64,000 nt of DNA, taken from positions 18,858-82,857 of the forward strand of contig CAKOVK010000003.1 of assembly GCA_934121925.1 (NCBI GenBank), given 5' to 3'. The notes beneath the pieces were generated by a model. It saw only the letters and a program-made list of their open reading frames with translations. It did not search any database and was not told where the DNA came from. The stretch comes from an uncultured Clostridia bacterium. Lineage in GTDB: Bacteria; Bacillota; Clostridia; TANB77; CAG-508. A program made the position numbers and the translations under genes. Shown in pieces: positions 43,458 through 54,596 of the stretch. Position 1 is the stretch's first letter; each line of letters opens with the position of its first letter.

Positions 43458-43486
43458 TTGAAAATGTGCATAGATAATGTTATAAT
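43458..43486 (+). promoter_or_regulatory. sigma-A promoter of the hydrolase gene
   Basis: TTGAAA, 17 bases, TATAAT, 35 bases before the ATG; GAGGGTGAT is the ribosome binding site. Confidence 0.75.
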
Positions 43487-43521
43487 GCTTTTAAATTCAA
43501 TTTTATGAGGGTGATTTTATT

Positions 43522-44100
43522 ATGAAGACAGCATTTATATTACATGGTTTTAATGGAGATACAACATATACTTTTGGTCCAGCTTTAAAAGATTTTTTAG
43601 AGAAAAAAAATTATTCTGTGATTATGCCGAATTTTCCTATCCGTTCTGAAGCTTCTTTTAAAAAATGGTCTAAAATATTAGATGAATATAAAGATAAATT
43701 TAATTCAGAAACAATTGTTGTTGCTCATTCTATAGGTAATCCCTTCTTTTTAAAATACATCTATGAAAATAAACTAAAACCTAATTTATATATTAGTGTT
43801 GCTGGTTTTTGTGATTTATTTAAAGTTGAGGGAAGAGATGATTTAAATTCAGCATTTATCGATTTTGCCATTGGAAATAGTGAAATAGATTATCTAAAAA
43901 AATCAGTTCCACATAGATTTTCTTTATACAGTGATAATGATCATGTTATTCCATTTAATATATTAGAAAGCTTTATTTCTAAAATAGATAGCACTCCAGT
44001 TTTTATAAAAGGAGTTGGTCATATGGGCAATAGAGATAATATTTCCAGATTACCACAGATTGAAGAAATTATAAACAGTATTTGTTCTCGCCCAATTTGA
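43522..44100 (+). CDS. RBBP9/YdeN-type alpha/beta hydrolase
   Basis: 192 aa. FILHGFNGD near the start, VVAHSIGN (Ser nucleophile in an S-x-G motif), DNDHVIP (Asp region) and GVGHMG (His). Small serine hydrolase of unknown substrate. One of the few plus-strand host genes, with its own promoter and terminator. Confidence 0.82.
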   Translation: MKTAFILHGFNGDTTYTFGPALKDFLEKKNYSVIMPNFPIRSEASFKKWSKILDEYKDKFNSETIVVAHSIGNPFFLKYIYENKLKPNLYISVAGFCDLFKVEGRDDLNSAFIDFAIGNSEIDYLKKSVPHRFSLYSDNDHVIPFNILESFISKIDSTPVFIKGVGHMGNRDNISRLPQIEEIINSICSRPI

Positions 44101-44145
44101 GTTTTCGACTAAACGGAGAAAATCTCAAAGTACTAGCCATTATAT

Positions 44146-44181
44146 AAATATAAAGGGACTGTAAAAAGTCCCTTTATATTT
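44146..44181. terminator. bidirectional terminator between the hydrolase and spoIVA
   Basis: 15-bp perfect stem (AAATATAAAGGGACT) with a six-base loop. T-rich sides serve both converging genes. Confidence 0.85.
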
Positions 44182-45660
44182 ATAATATTATGCAAATTAA
44201 TCCTCCGCTTCCTTCATTTATAATTCTTTCTAATGTTTCTTGCAATTTTTCTTGCGCATCTTCTGGCATTCTAGAAAGTTTATTTTGTAAACCTTCATTT
44301 ACTAATTCATGCAAATTCTTGCCAAAAATGTTTGATTCCCAAATTTTTATTGGATCATTCTCAAATTCAGATAGCAAGTAATTTACTAGTTCTTCTGATT
44401 GTTTTTCACTTCCTACTATTGGCGATACTTCTGTTTCAATATCTGCTCTAATCATATGTATAGAAGGTGCTTTTGCTCTTAACCTTACGCCAAAACGAGA
44501 GCCTTGTTTTACCATTTCTGGTTCATCTAATATTAGTTCTTCCATGCTTGGGGTTACTATTCCATATCCTTTTTGTTTTACTTCTTCTAATGCAATAGCA
44601 ACTTTATCATATTCCTTTTTTACTATTGATAAATTAGAAATAGTAGCAAATAAGTCAGCTTCATTTTGTACTTCTACTCCTGTTATCTCTGTTAATACCT
44701 GGTAGAATAAATTGTTCTGTAATTGTATATCTAAAGTCACAGATCCATTTCCTAAATTAATTTCTTTAATTATAGTTTGTTCTACTATTTCTACAGAATT
44801 TATTCGTTCTATTCCAGAATTTATGTTCTTAACTACACTTATATTTTTAAATGCTTCTTTTACACTTGTATACAATTCTTGTTTTAATTTGTGGTCATCA
44901 CTTAATCCATCAATCCATCCTGGGAAATTTAAATTTATTCTTTCTACTGGAAATTCATATAATATTTTTCCAAATATATCATTAACATCTTCCATATTTA
45001 AATTTGTACAATCTGTTGGAATTACTGATACTTCGTATTTTTCTTCAAGTGTTTTTGCTAATTCTTTGCAGTAATCTGAATATGGATTATTTGTATTTAA
45101 TACTATAACAAATGGTTTGTTTAATTCCTTAAGTTCTCTTACAACTCTTTCTTCTGCTTCTATATAGTCTTCTCTTGGAATTTCTGTTATACTTCCATCT
45201 GTTGTAACTAATATTCCTATTGTAGAATGCTCTGTAATAACTTTTTTAGTTCCAACCTCTGCTGCCACCTCAAATGGTATTTCCTCTTCAGACCAAGGGG
45301 TTTTTACCATTCTTGGAACATCATTTTCCATGTATCCGAAGTGCATTATTAACTAAATATCCAACACAGTCTACTAAACGTGTTTTCAATTTTAGATTTT
45401 CTCCTATTGTAATTTCTACTGCCTCATTAGGTACAAATTTTGGTTCTGTTGTCATTATAGTTCTTCCAGCAGCACTTTGTGGTAATTCATCTCTTGCACG
45501 TTCTCTTTTATGAGTATTTTGTATGTTTGGTAAAACTAATAAATCCATAAAATTTTTTATGAATGTAGATTTTCCAGTTCTAACAGGTCCGAACTACTCC
45601 AACATATATATCTCCATCTGTACGATTGGCAATGTCTTCATATATTCCCAAATTCTCCAT
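44180..45660 (-). CDS. spoIVA: stage IV sporulation protein A (SpoIVA) with two CGG +1 frameshifts
   Basis: 492 aa after two shifts, the usual SpoIVA length. Start ATG 45660 behind TAGGAGGG. Frame 1: MENLGIYEDIANRTDGDIYV, then CGG (45589-45591). Shift gives G24-PVRTGKST, the Walker A loop with K30 as in known SpoIVA. The second CGG (45336-45338, residue 108) lies in NNALGYMEND; the shift restores the rest, ending in the conserved C-terminus. SpoIVA is the ATPase that lays the basement layer of the spore coat. All three segments are strongly conserved. Confidence 0.9.
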
Positions 45661-45747
45661 ACTAATATTCCCTCCTAAATAAAAATGTTTGTACAATTAA
45701 ACTTTAATAAATGTATATTAGGAAAGGTCCATTAATATTACACTTTT

Positions 45748-45903
45748 TTAATCTTTTTTTCCACTTTCTTTTTTAGTCATATTTGCCATTTTTTCTGCTT
45801 GTTCTTTTTGCTTTTCTAATGGTAGCCATTGATATTCCGTACATACAAATTCTCCATATTTTGTAGTGTTTTTCCTTATATTATCCTTATTATTTTTTTG
45901 CAA
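45748..45903 (-). CDS. 51-aa conserved small protein (TTG start)
   Basis: Begins at TTG behind AGAGGTGATT. Contains YGEFVCTEYQWLPLEKQKEQ and a Lys-rich tail. Location next to spoIVA suggests a possible sporulation link, but no family is recognised. No other start is plausible. Confidence 0.5.
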   Translation of the reverse strand: MQKNNKDNIRKNTTKYGEFVCTEYQWLPLEKQKEQAEKMANMTKKESGKKD

Positions 45904-45978
45904 ACTAATCACCTCTTATTTAGTATTGGCTTAGTTTTTGATGATTATACAGATTGGAATTTGTTTTTTCTCACAGAC

Positions 45979-46036
45979 AAAGAAGAGGCTTAAATATGTA
46001 ATTATTAATTTAATTACATATTTAAACCTCTTCTTT
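45979..46036. terminator. long palindrome, bidirectional terminator
   Basis: 10-bp AAAGAAGAGG stem, one mismatch, then 14-bp TTAAATATGTAATT stem, with 8-base loop. Both ends are T-rich. Sits between the 51-aa gene and a coiled-coil gene. Confidence 0.75.
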
Positions 46037-46055
46037 AATTTGAGTTTTTAAGATA

Positions 46056-46457
46056 TTAATTTTTTATTTGTTCAGAATTTTTTTCGATTGCAAACTCTAA
46101 ATTTGATATTCTTGCTGCATAGTCAAAGTCTTGCTTTTCTAAAGAATCAATTCTTTTTCTATCTTCTATTCTTAACTCAGTATTAAGCATATGTCCTTCA
46201 TGAATAGCTTTTAAATCATTGTTTAATTTGCTTTCCATTAATATTAAAGAACCTTCTATTCTTCCAACTCTGTAGTCTAAATGATCTATTTTTCTGCCAT
46301 TTGCCAAAGCTATTTTTTCTATTTCATCTATCTTAGACACTTTTTCTTTTATCTCATCTATACAAGATATTTTTTCTTCTATTGCATCTATTCTAGATAC
46401 TTTTTCGTCTAATTCATCCAGTTTCTTTAGTACTTTTTCTTCAAAATCTTTTGACAT
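46056..46457 (-). CDS. coiled-coil protein
   Basis: 133 aa. Heptad repeats of the form KVSKIDEIE repeated three to four times in residues 10-55, then further coiled coil. No membrane segment. Function unknown. Confidence 0.6.
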   Translation of the reverse strand: MSKDFEEKVLKKLDELDEKVSRIDAIEEKISCIDEIKEKVSKIDEIEKIALANGRKIDHLDYRVGRIEGSLILMESKLNNDLKAIHEGHMLNTELRIEDRKRIDSLEKQDFDYAARISNLEFAIEKNSEQIKN

Positions 46458-46580
46458 ATCTTTTCCTCCTTCCTTATAGATTTTACTTTTTTATTTTATC
46501 ATCCAAATAATATATAAGTCAATATAAATTTACATTTTTTTACATCATTTTGCTATTTAGACTAAAGTCGTAAATAAAAT

Positions 46581-46608
46581 GGAAAAAGGGGTCTGTCCCC
46601 TTTTTCCC
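46581..46608. terminator. second copy of the GGGAAAAAGGGG/CCCC palindrome
   Basis: GGAAAAAGGGG-TCTGT-CCCCTTTTTCC, 11-bp stem, same loop as at 38482-38510. Lies after the membrane-anchored protein gene (stop 46614). Confidence 0.6.
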
Positions 46609-46613
46609 TCAAT

Positions 46614-47084
46614 TTATTTTATTGTGTAGCCTTGTTCTATTAAGGCATTAATTATTTCTTCTTGATCCATTATTTCTTTTTGTTCTCCTGTTGAGTCTAT
46701 TAATCTTATGTTTTTTGATTCGTCATATTCTATGTCTTCTCTAAATTGATCTTCTGTCATTAATATTGTTAATTTCTTTTTCTTAATTTGCACATTTAAA
46801 TTTTTTCTTTCATATTTATTTATTATTTGATATCTTTCATATTCCAGTTGGGCTTGTTCTTCTGTATCAAAAGTTATTTCTTTTTGGATATTTAGCATCG
46901 CATAATCTTTTATCTCTAATGTATAGCAAACTTCTTTTTTTTCGTTTTCGATATTTTTAATTGCTCTTATTAATTCGCTTTGATTTTTTTTAAAATTATG
47001 TAGGCAATATATTGCTATTCCTAATATCAATAATATTATTAATAAAATTATTGATAATTTTATTAATATCTTTTTCCTTTTCAT
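46614..47084 (-). CDS. membrane-anchored protein of the pilus region
   Basis: 156 aa. Basic start, then one membrane segment (residues 9-28), and an external part with repeated beta strands. Last gene of the pilus operon; follows the giant protein by 24 bases. No family known. Confidence 0.55.
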   Translation of the reverse strand: MKRKKILIKLSIILLIILLILGIAIYCLHNFKKNQSELIRAIKNIENEKKEVCYTLEIKDYAMLNIQKEITFDTEEQAQLEYERYQIINKYERKNLNVQIKKKKLTILMTEDQFREDIEYDESKNIRLIDSTGEQKEIMDQEEIINALIEQGYTIK

Positions 47085-47108
47085 TTGAAATCTCCTCAGT
47101 TTTATTTT

Positions 47109-50100
47109 TTACATTTTATAATTTGGTCCATATGATATATCTATATTTACGTTTTTAATAATAATATTCGCATATTCTGTGTTTGCATTATACTCTAAAT
47201 CTATGTTTACTCTAAGTTCATCATCATAATTTACTCCTGCTAATCCATAGTCCTTTATTCCTAATTTTTTAAGATCTGCATTAAACTCAGTTTCATCATT
47301 TTTTATTGTCTTTTTTTCTGATTCTTCAGTAAAACTATTCATTACAGTTTTATCTACTTGCTCCCACTTTTCTGAGCCTTTTTGTTTTCTTTCCAAGTAA
47401 ATTGTAGCAGATAAATGCGATGTGTTTCTTTTTAAAATAGCATTTTTCAATACCGCTTTAAATTCCATATTTAACTTTGCTGAATATAATTTACTGTTTT
47501 TTGCTTGGTCTTCTCCGATTATATCAACTAGATTTTCAATTGGAATATATACATTACATGCTGATTTATTAGCATGAGCTTTTTGATATTCAGGTCTAAC
47601 ATTTATCTCTCTTTTTAGTTTACTTGCTTCTGTTCCTTCTTCTATATAGTATGGTCCTCTATATGTATAACCTTTTATAAGATTTCCCTCTCTTTTGTAA
47701 TACTCAGTTCTTTTAATATAAACTGTTTGATTTTTTGTAGTCTTAGCTTCATCGCCTTTGTCCATTTTTATTTTAACGCTCTTCTTATCTTTTTCTATTA
47801 CATCTGAATTATGTGTCTTATAATAAAAGTAGCCTTTTAATGTTTTTATTTTTTTCTTATTTTTATCATATACAGCTTTAAACAACGTGCTTTCTGTTTC
47901 CCCTCTTTTCCATATGACTTCTATATCTTTGCTGTCTAAGTTGTCGAATTTTGTTTCCATTATTGGAGCAACACTTATAGTCTTATCTTGTTCCCATTTT
48001 TCTAACTCTATAAACTTATTTCTTCCTTTAGCTGTATTTCCATCAAAATATTCTGATTCATCGGTAAAAGCTACACTTCCTTTTACTGTATACTTTTCGT
48101 TTTTCACCATAAATTTCCAATTTAGATAACTATTACATTCTACCGGTTCATCATTTGGAAGTTTTTTTTCAATCATAACTAACTCGGCTGGTAAAGAATC
48201 GAAATTTACCTCTTTATCATTTAAAATAACCTTTGGTTTATATGTATTTGTACTAAATAGCGGAATTCCTGTATATGTTTTAGTATTTTCCTCTTCATCT
48301 ATGACACACATAAACATATTTATATTCAATTTTACATAATCTTCTATTTCCCACCATAACACTCCATATCCTTCATATCCTTTACCTGTTTCTACCGGAG
48401 TTATTGTATTGTATATAAATTTTCCTGAGTCTGATTCGCCATCTGGTACTTTTAATCTGTCTGCCCAGTTGTATAATTGTTTTTTTAGTTCAATATCACT
48501 TATTGCTTTTCCGTATTCGTTTGGTTTTTCTATTGTTGTTTCTCTATAATAACATTCGTTAACTACTACTCCTTTAGTGCTACCTTTTGATGCTAAAATC
48601 CCCTTCGGTTTTTCCTTTATCAATGCATTTACTTCTTCAAAAGTTCCAGCATTATAACAGTATGAAATATTTTCTTTGGTGTTTGTTCCTGTTACTCTTC
48701 CTATAATTCCTGCGAAACAACTTCTTCCTCTAATTGTTCCTATATTATAACATCCATTAATACTTGCTCCACTTCCAAATCCACAAATGCCTCCTGCATT
48801 TCCAAAAGTCATTTCTTCACTAATAATTTTTCCTTTATTATATGAATAATTTATTTCACTTTTAGAATTTACTCCAGCTATTCCTCCTACATTTGATCTT
48901 CCTTTTATTTGTCCAGAATTATAAGATTTTTCTAAACTACAGTTTAGTAATTTTCCTACAATTCCGCCTGTTCCTGTATAAGGATCATCTTCAATTGTAT
49001 CTGTATCTGTTCCCAAATTATCGTTTGTTCCACTTATACTTCCATTATTTATACAGCTTGAAATTGTTCCATTCGAGCTTTCTCCAACTATCCCTCCTAC
49101 ATTATCTCCACCTCTTATTGTAGCATAGTTTTTACAATTGCTTATGTCTTTTTTTGCACTATATCCAACTATTCCTCCTACATTTAGTGATCCATTAATT
49201 CTACCCTTATTTACACAGTTTGAAATTGTTCCACTCAAATTTTGTCCAACTATTCCTCCTGCATTTGCTCCATAAAAAGTAATAAATCCACCACTTGCAG
49301 CTATTTCTATATTGTTTGTTACTTCTAGTGTCCCTTTAAATTCAAGGCCACTTATATTGCCTCCTCCATTTGATCCTATAACTCCACCTATATTATTTGC
49401 ACCCTTAACTTTACAACTTACAGCAGAAATATCTCCTTGACTCAAATCTCTTGTTGCTCTTTTTAATCCTATTATTCCTCCAGTATATTCACGCACATAT
49501 GTTCTGCATCCAAATGTTAAATAATCATTGTCTTTATTTAATTTATCACTTTCGTCCTTAGCTTTCGCTAGTCCTCCATTAACATTAACATTGGAATTTA
49601 CTTTTACGTTTTTTGTTTGTTTTCCATTATCTGCTCCAACAATTCCTCCTACACAATAATTAAGTTTAATGCTATCAAATTTTATCTCAGAAGTTACAAT
49701 AACATTTCCTGATCCAATTTGAGATGAATCTAATATTTCACATTCTTCAATTATTCCATTACTATATCCTGCTATTCCTCCTATGCATATCCAATTAGTT
49801 CCATTTCCATTACGTATAGCACTACTAACCCCTATTCCTATCTGAAGTTTTAAATTGCTTATTTTTCCTGGGGCTCCTACCCAACCAAATAGTCCAAATG
49901 CAGTATATGTATCGTCTTCATTACTAATTTTAACATCACTTATTGTATGTCCTTGTCCATCAAATTCTCCGTCAAACCAATATGACTCCCATTCTCCTTC
50001 ACCTTTTTTTCTTCCTGCTATTGGAGCCATCTCTTCAACATCACTTATATCCTCTATTACTTTAAAAGTTCTTCCTGATGTTTTTGCACCAGTTTCTGGA

Positions 50101-52791
50101 CCTTTTGTTCCATTTACTGCATTAGAGAAGCCTTTTAGTCCTACTACATCTCTTATGGTATAATAACTTGTATATGCTTCTTTAATAGTTTTTCCTGCTA
50201 CATTTAAAATTTCTACCTTCCAATTGTTATTATACCAATTATAATCCTCTTTTATTTTACAATAGATATCTGAATTTGCATTTTTTACATTAAATATATT
50301 TTTTGAATAATATGTTTTTATGTTCCCTGCATTATCTGTATTAGTAAATCTTAATCTTACATATCCTGTTATGTCTCTTGTATTTGTTACTATTGTTAAT
50401 GTATCTGAGCTATCTATATTAGCAGTTGCAGTTATTCCACTATCTGGTCCACCATCTGTGTAATTTCTAGTATACTTTAATTTTATATTAATATATCCAT
50501 CTGCCTCTGGTCCAAGATTAGTCAACTTATCTGTTGTGTCTGTCGAATAGCCTGCTGTCCATTCGCATTTTCCATCAACATTAAAATTAATTCCATTTTC
50601 ATTATATGAATTAATTGTAACTGTCGCATTAGAATCAGATTGATATACGCTATAGTTATCATTTTGAGAGTCTAGCGTCGTTTCTTTTGCTGCACCATAA
50701 CCGCCTAAATCAGTAGTAACAATTGCACTTCCTTCATCTAAAGTTTTTCTATCTCCAAAACCTGGTTTTATTTCGTATTTTACAGTGTTTTTGTTTATCC
50801 TAGTTCCACCTTTTCCAGTATATCCTACATCATTTATAGAATATTGAGCAGTTGTTGCTTCTATTTCTTTTCCCTCTTCTATTGTATATGGAGTTACTCT
50901 TATATAATATGATGCCTCTACTTCTGCTGGTAATTTAGCCATTCTTGCAACATATCTTTCTCTTGCCAAAGCTGTGTTATATGCCTTTATTTTATCTGGA
51001 GTTTTGTTTTCTTCATACAATGACTTTTGCACTAAACAATAATAGCATGCTTGATTTACATTTATGGCTCTTGTTTTATCACTATGCTTATAATAATACT
51101 TTGTTTCATCTTCTCCTTGTGTATATGATTTTTGAACATAATCTATGCTTCTGTATCCTATCATATTTTTTGTTTCTTCAAAATATTTACAATATGGCAT
51201 ATGATAGTAATTATCGTCAGTAGCATTTAAGTATATCTCTTCTGGATCTACATATTCTTTGTTCATTGTACTTGTTGCTATTGCATAATTGTTGTAATAT
51301 TTCATTCCAATTGGAATGTTTTGAATAAATGTTATTATTGATACATTTCTTAAAATTTGATCCCAATCTGTTTCTGTTAATTTCGGTAATTTATAATCTC
51401 CTTCACTACTATTTCTGCTATAACTTGTTATTGCTTGATTCAAATTTGATTCTATTACATTTTTTATTATTCCTCTTTTATGTAAGCTAAAATCAGAATC
51501 TTCAAGTTCTGGATTATTCGCTGAACTTATAGCTAAACTATTTCCGTGATTATAACCACATATGCAAGAACCACCTGCATTATTTATTCTTAAGCTGTTT
51601 AAAAATTCTGTTACAATATATGATTCTACGCAATAATTAATTGCACTATAGTCAAATTTCTTATCTCTCTCTATGCCATATCCTGGTGCTCCATCTGCTA
51701 TAATATTTCTTTTATCTTTATCATACCATTTGCCATCATATAAGCTTTGATATATTTCTTTGTATGTCCAACTTCCACTTTTAAATTGTGGAATTGTTAC
51801 CTTTTTATATCTATTTATTTTTTCTGATAAATCTGTTCTATCTAAATTACTACTTATTATAAATGCTTTATCTCCATCAAAATATACTTTTGTATTTCCA
51901 TCCGCTTCATAGACATAATCAAATGTACTTTCTATTACAGTAGCGCCTGATTTGTATACAACTTTTTCAGACAAATGTTCTGGTTCAAGTATTGTTCCTT
52001 TGTATGTAACATTGTCTACCTTATCTATACTACCTGAAATGTCTACACCGGTCACCACCAATTATACTTAAATACCCAGACTTAGAAACAAATTCTGTAT
52101 CTCCCGTTTTTGGATTTTCTACATTTCCATATATTGTTATATAGTTATCTAAAGTGTAATTAATTACCCAATCTCCAACTTTTTCTGAATATGCAGCAAA
52201 TGGTTTCAATATATGCTTGTATTCTGTAGCTGCTTTTTCTTGATCTAAAGTAAAGTTAGTTCTATTATAAGTGCCATCTGCTGGTTGTTCAGCTGCTACT
52301 TCATATAATAGTTTTCCTTCATATTCTTCTTTATATCCACCGTTTACATTTATTATTCCATCATTGCAAAGTTTTTCAGTCATTACCACTCCAACGCCAT
52401 TTTCATCTTTAATTGCTACTTTTGCATTTGCTGGTGAATAGATGTAATATCCATCATATAAAGTGTATGCAATTGCTGGCATATATGCCATTATAGATTC
52501 TCTGCTTGTTCCTGCAAGACCAAGATTATTTGCAAATGAATTTATAAACGTATTAATGGATGCCATCACATCTCTACGTTTTGAATCTGCTGTTTCTGAA
52601 TAATTTGCATTCCATTCTACAGTATTTATTTCAAAGGCATCTATTGCTTCTTTAGTAGAATCTAGTAATTTTGCATTATACGCTGTTTGCATGTTTATTG
52701 TGTCTATTTGCAATGATATGTAATATGATGTAATTAGTATTAGCGGAATTGCAATTACTACAAATATTACTGATAAATTGTGTAATTTCAT
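47109..52791 (-). CDS. giant Tad-locus surface protein with GLUG repeats, CGG +1 frameshift
   Basis: 1893 aa. N-terminal membrane/prepilin-like segment (residues 8-27, LSVIFVVIAIPLILITSYYI), as in TadE/TadG-like minor pilins. Frame 1 ends in GGD then CGG (52048-52050, residue 248); the +1 shift gives GGDGVDISGSIDK and a frame open for about 1650 codons. The middle (about 760-1170) has many GGIVG-x-N/S repeats of the GLUG type, a beta-solenoid of surface adhesins. It is the likely tip or adhesive component of the pilus. Confidence 0.82.
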
Positions 52792-52832
52792 TTTTTCACC
52801 TCATATGATTATTTTTGTATTTTTATTTTAAT

Positions 52833-52893
52833 AAAGTGAGACGTGGCATGGAGTATATTAAATTTAAACATATTCCATATCACCTCTCACTTT
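52833..52893. repeat. hairpin between the prepilin gene and the giant gene
   Basis: AAAGTGAG...CTCACTTT with inner CATGGA/TCCAT pairing. Shares GTGAGA/CTCAC arms with the element at 36346-36445. It lies downstream of the prepilin gene and could also end its transcript. Confidence 0.5.
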
Positions 52894-52925
52894 TCTTATG
52901 TATTATTCTTTTATTTTTAGTATGA

Positions 52926-53462
52926 TTACTTTACACTTCCTGTGTTTACAACCATACTAGATGCACTTGCAGCTACTTCGCTTGAAGTTTGTCCGGTTAC
53001 TTTATAAAAAGTTGTTCTTAGCATTTGAGCCATTGTTTTGTTTGTATTCTTTGCTGTTACTATTATATTATCACCTTTTTTTAAAGGATATTCTTTAGTT
53101 GCTCCTTCATTGTACATTTTATCTAATATTTCTGATGTAAAAGAAGAGTAACGTACGTTTTCTCCAACTAGGTCTCCTGAAGTTGTTACTGATTTTTTAC
53201 CTGGGTTTTCGTCTAAGTGTTGTACTTCTATTTCTATTTCATATGTGTTTCCTGTAGCTCCAATTGTTTGTGCATATGCTTCATAATCTGCTGGTTTTAT
53301 TTTCCCTGCTATTGATACTTTGTCTACAAATTCTGAAGTTGCAGTTTGCACTACAGATTGAGATATATCATCACTTCTTTCTGATAATGACATTAAAGGG
53401 AATATAAACATTAATATTACGGCTACAAATATTCCTATTACTAACATTAGTGAATCGCTCAT
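52926..53462 (-). CDS. prepilin-like protein
   Basis: 178 aa. Short N-terminus and a hydrophobic helix (about residues 4-24, LMLVIGIFVAVILMFIFPLM), then a soluble beta-rich domain. Related by plan to the neighbouring prepilin-like proteins, though its first residues (MSDSLM) differ. Role: minor subunit of the pilus. Confidence 0.6.
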   Translation of the reverse strand: MSDSLMLVIGIFVAVILMFIFPLMSLSERSDDISQSVVQTATSEFVDKVSIAGKIKPADYEAYAQTIGATGNTYEIEIEVQHLDENPGKKSVTTSGDLVGENVRYSSFTSEILDKMYNEGATKEYPLKKGDNIIVTAKNTNKTMAQMLRTTFYKVTGQTSSEVAASASSMVVNTGSVK

Positions 53463-53498
53463 GCTAAACCCTCCTTTTTAGTTAATACATATGTTGTT

Positions 53499-53526
53499 TT
53501 ATGGGCGGGCAAAAACCCGCCCATAA
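53499..53526 (-). terminator. GC-rich terminator between prepilin genes
   Basis: TTATGGGCGGG pairs with CCCGCCCATAA; T-run limited. It likely lowers read-through inside the prepilin cluster. Confidence 0.6.
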
Positions 53527-53544
53527 CATTTAATATTTTATTTA

Positions 53545-54069
53545 TTAAATTTTAGTATATGTAACATATACCTTTTTTCCACCTGCTGATAAGGTGATTT
53601 CTGACCCATCTGAACCTGTTGAATAAATTCCACTGGTTGGTGCTTCTGAAAATTCTTCTACAAAGTCATCTCCATCACACATATTGAGTATGGTTGTTAT
53701 AAAAATGCCTAGATTTTCTTCTTTTCCTACTATTGTTGCTAAATCTTGCTTTGTTTCTCCAGACATTAAAGTTTCGTTTCCAATATCAAAATAATAAGTT
53801 TCTTCACCTATTTTGACTGTTACAGCCACAGATTCTGTATAATATCTATACAAAGTTGCTACTATATCTGAAACGCCTACAATTCTATTTCCTTTTGAAT
53901 CTTTCGAAGTATCCTCATAATGATCATAAAAATTAGTTTTATCGCTATAATATAGCACTACATCTGAAGTAGATTTTACTTTACCAATCATTACAAATAT
54001 TATTGTGATTGCAGTTACAAATACAAATATTGCAAATGCAATTTTTAATGCGTCAGCTGCATTTTCCAT
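53545..54069 (-). CDS. prepilin-like protein (MENA family)
   Basis: 174 aa. Starts MENAADALKIAFAIFVFV, then VTAITIIFVMIGKV: one membrane helix directly at the N-terminus. The rest is a soluble domain with few Cys. One of four proteins in this locus opening MENA-x-x-AL. Confidence 0.65.
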   Translation of the reverse strand: MENAADALKIAFAIFVFVTAITIIFVMIGKVKSTSDVVLYYSDKTNFYDHYEDTSKDSKGNRIVGVSDIVATLYRYYTESVAVTVKIGEETYYFDIGNETLMSGETKQDLATIVGKEENLGIFITTILNMCDGDDFVEEFSEAPTSGIYSTGSDGSEITLSAGGKKVYVTYTKI

Positions 54070-54085
54070 AATATTTTACATCCAC

Positions 54086-54523
54086 CTAGTTTTGTTTAGT
54101 AACTTTAACTGTTTCATAGTATCCATCCCCGCCAGTAGGTTTTTCATCAGTTATTTCTACTGTATACTTTGCATTTTTTTTCAAATCTCCAACAGAGCTA
54201 GGTGCATCTTCAGTTCCTTTAGTTCCAACCGCTTTTCCATTAACCAAAATTTTTCTGACATCTCCACCTGATTTTACATCTGATGAAGCATTTACAGAAG
54301 TTATTGTTGTAAATAATGATTTAACAGCACTATAGTCTTGGTCTTTTCCCATATATGCTGTGAATTTAGAGTTGAATATCTCTATCGCTTGACTTTCTGC
54401 TGATGAACCAGCTTGTGAAATTGGGTCATTTATTGCATTCATTACAATAATACCTACACTTATTAATAAAATTGAAATTAGTATAGCTCCTGCTATAATT
54501 AATGCTTTTGATGCATTCTCCAT
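54086..54523 (-). CDS. prepilin-like protein (MENA family)
   Basis: 145 aa. MENASKALIIAGAILIS then a hydrophobic helix; Gly/Ser-rich soluble part with VTSVNASSD-like stretches. Close relative of the genes at 55105 and 55551. Confidence 0.65.
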   Translation of the reverse strand: MENASKALIIAGAILISILLISVGIIVMNAINDPISQAGSSAESQAIEIFNSKFTAYMGKDQDYSAVKSLFTTITSVNASSDVKSGGDVRKILVNGKAVGTKGTEDAPSSVGDLKKNAKYTVEITDEKPTGGDGYYETVKVTKQN

Positions 54524-54596
54524 AATTTTTTCCTCCTTTGAATATTAATTTATTTTATCTTTAGAATATTTTTTATTCTAAAATGTTGATAACATA

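Noticed and set aside
45321..45548. Short reading frame beside spoIVA as a separate 75-aa gene
   Set aside because: Its residues are the middle of SpoIVA (after Walker A) and it has no ribosome binding site at its ATG.
48887..51223. Open frames on the plus strand opposite the GLUG protein
   Set aside because: They come from the reverse of repeated Gly/Ile/Asn codons, have no ribosome binding sites and low-complexity Leu/Phe/Tyr content.
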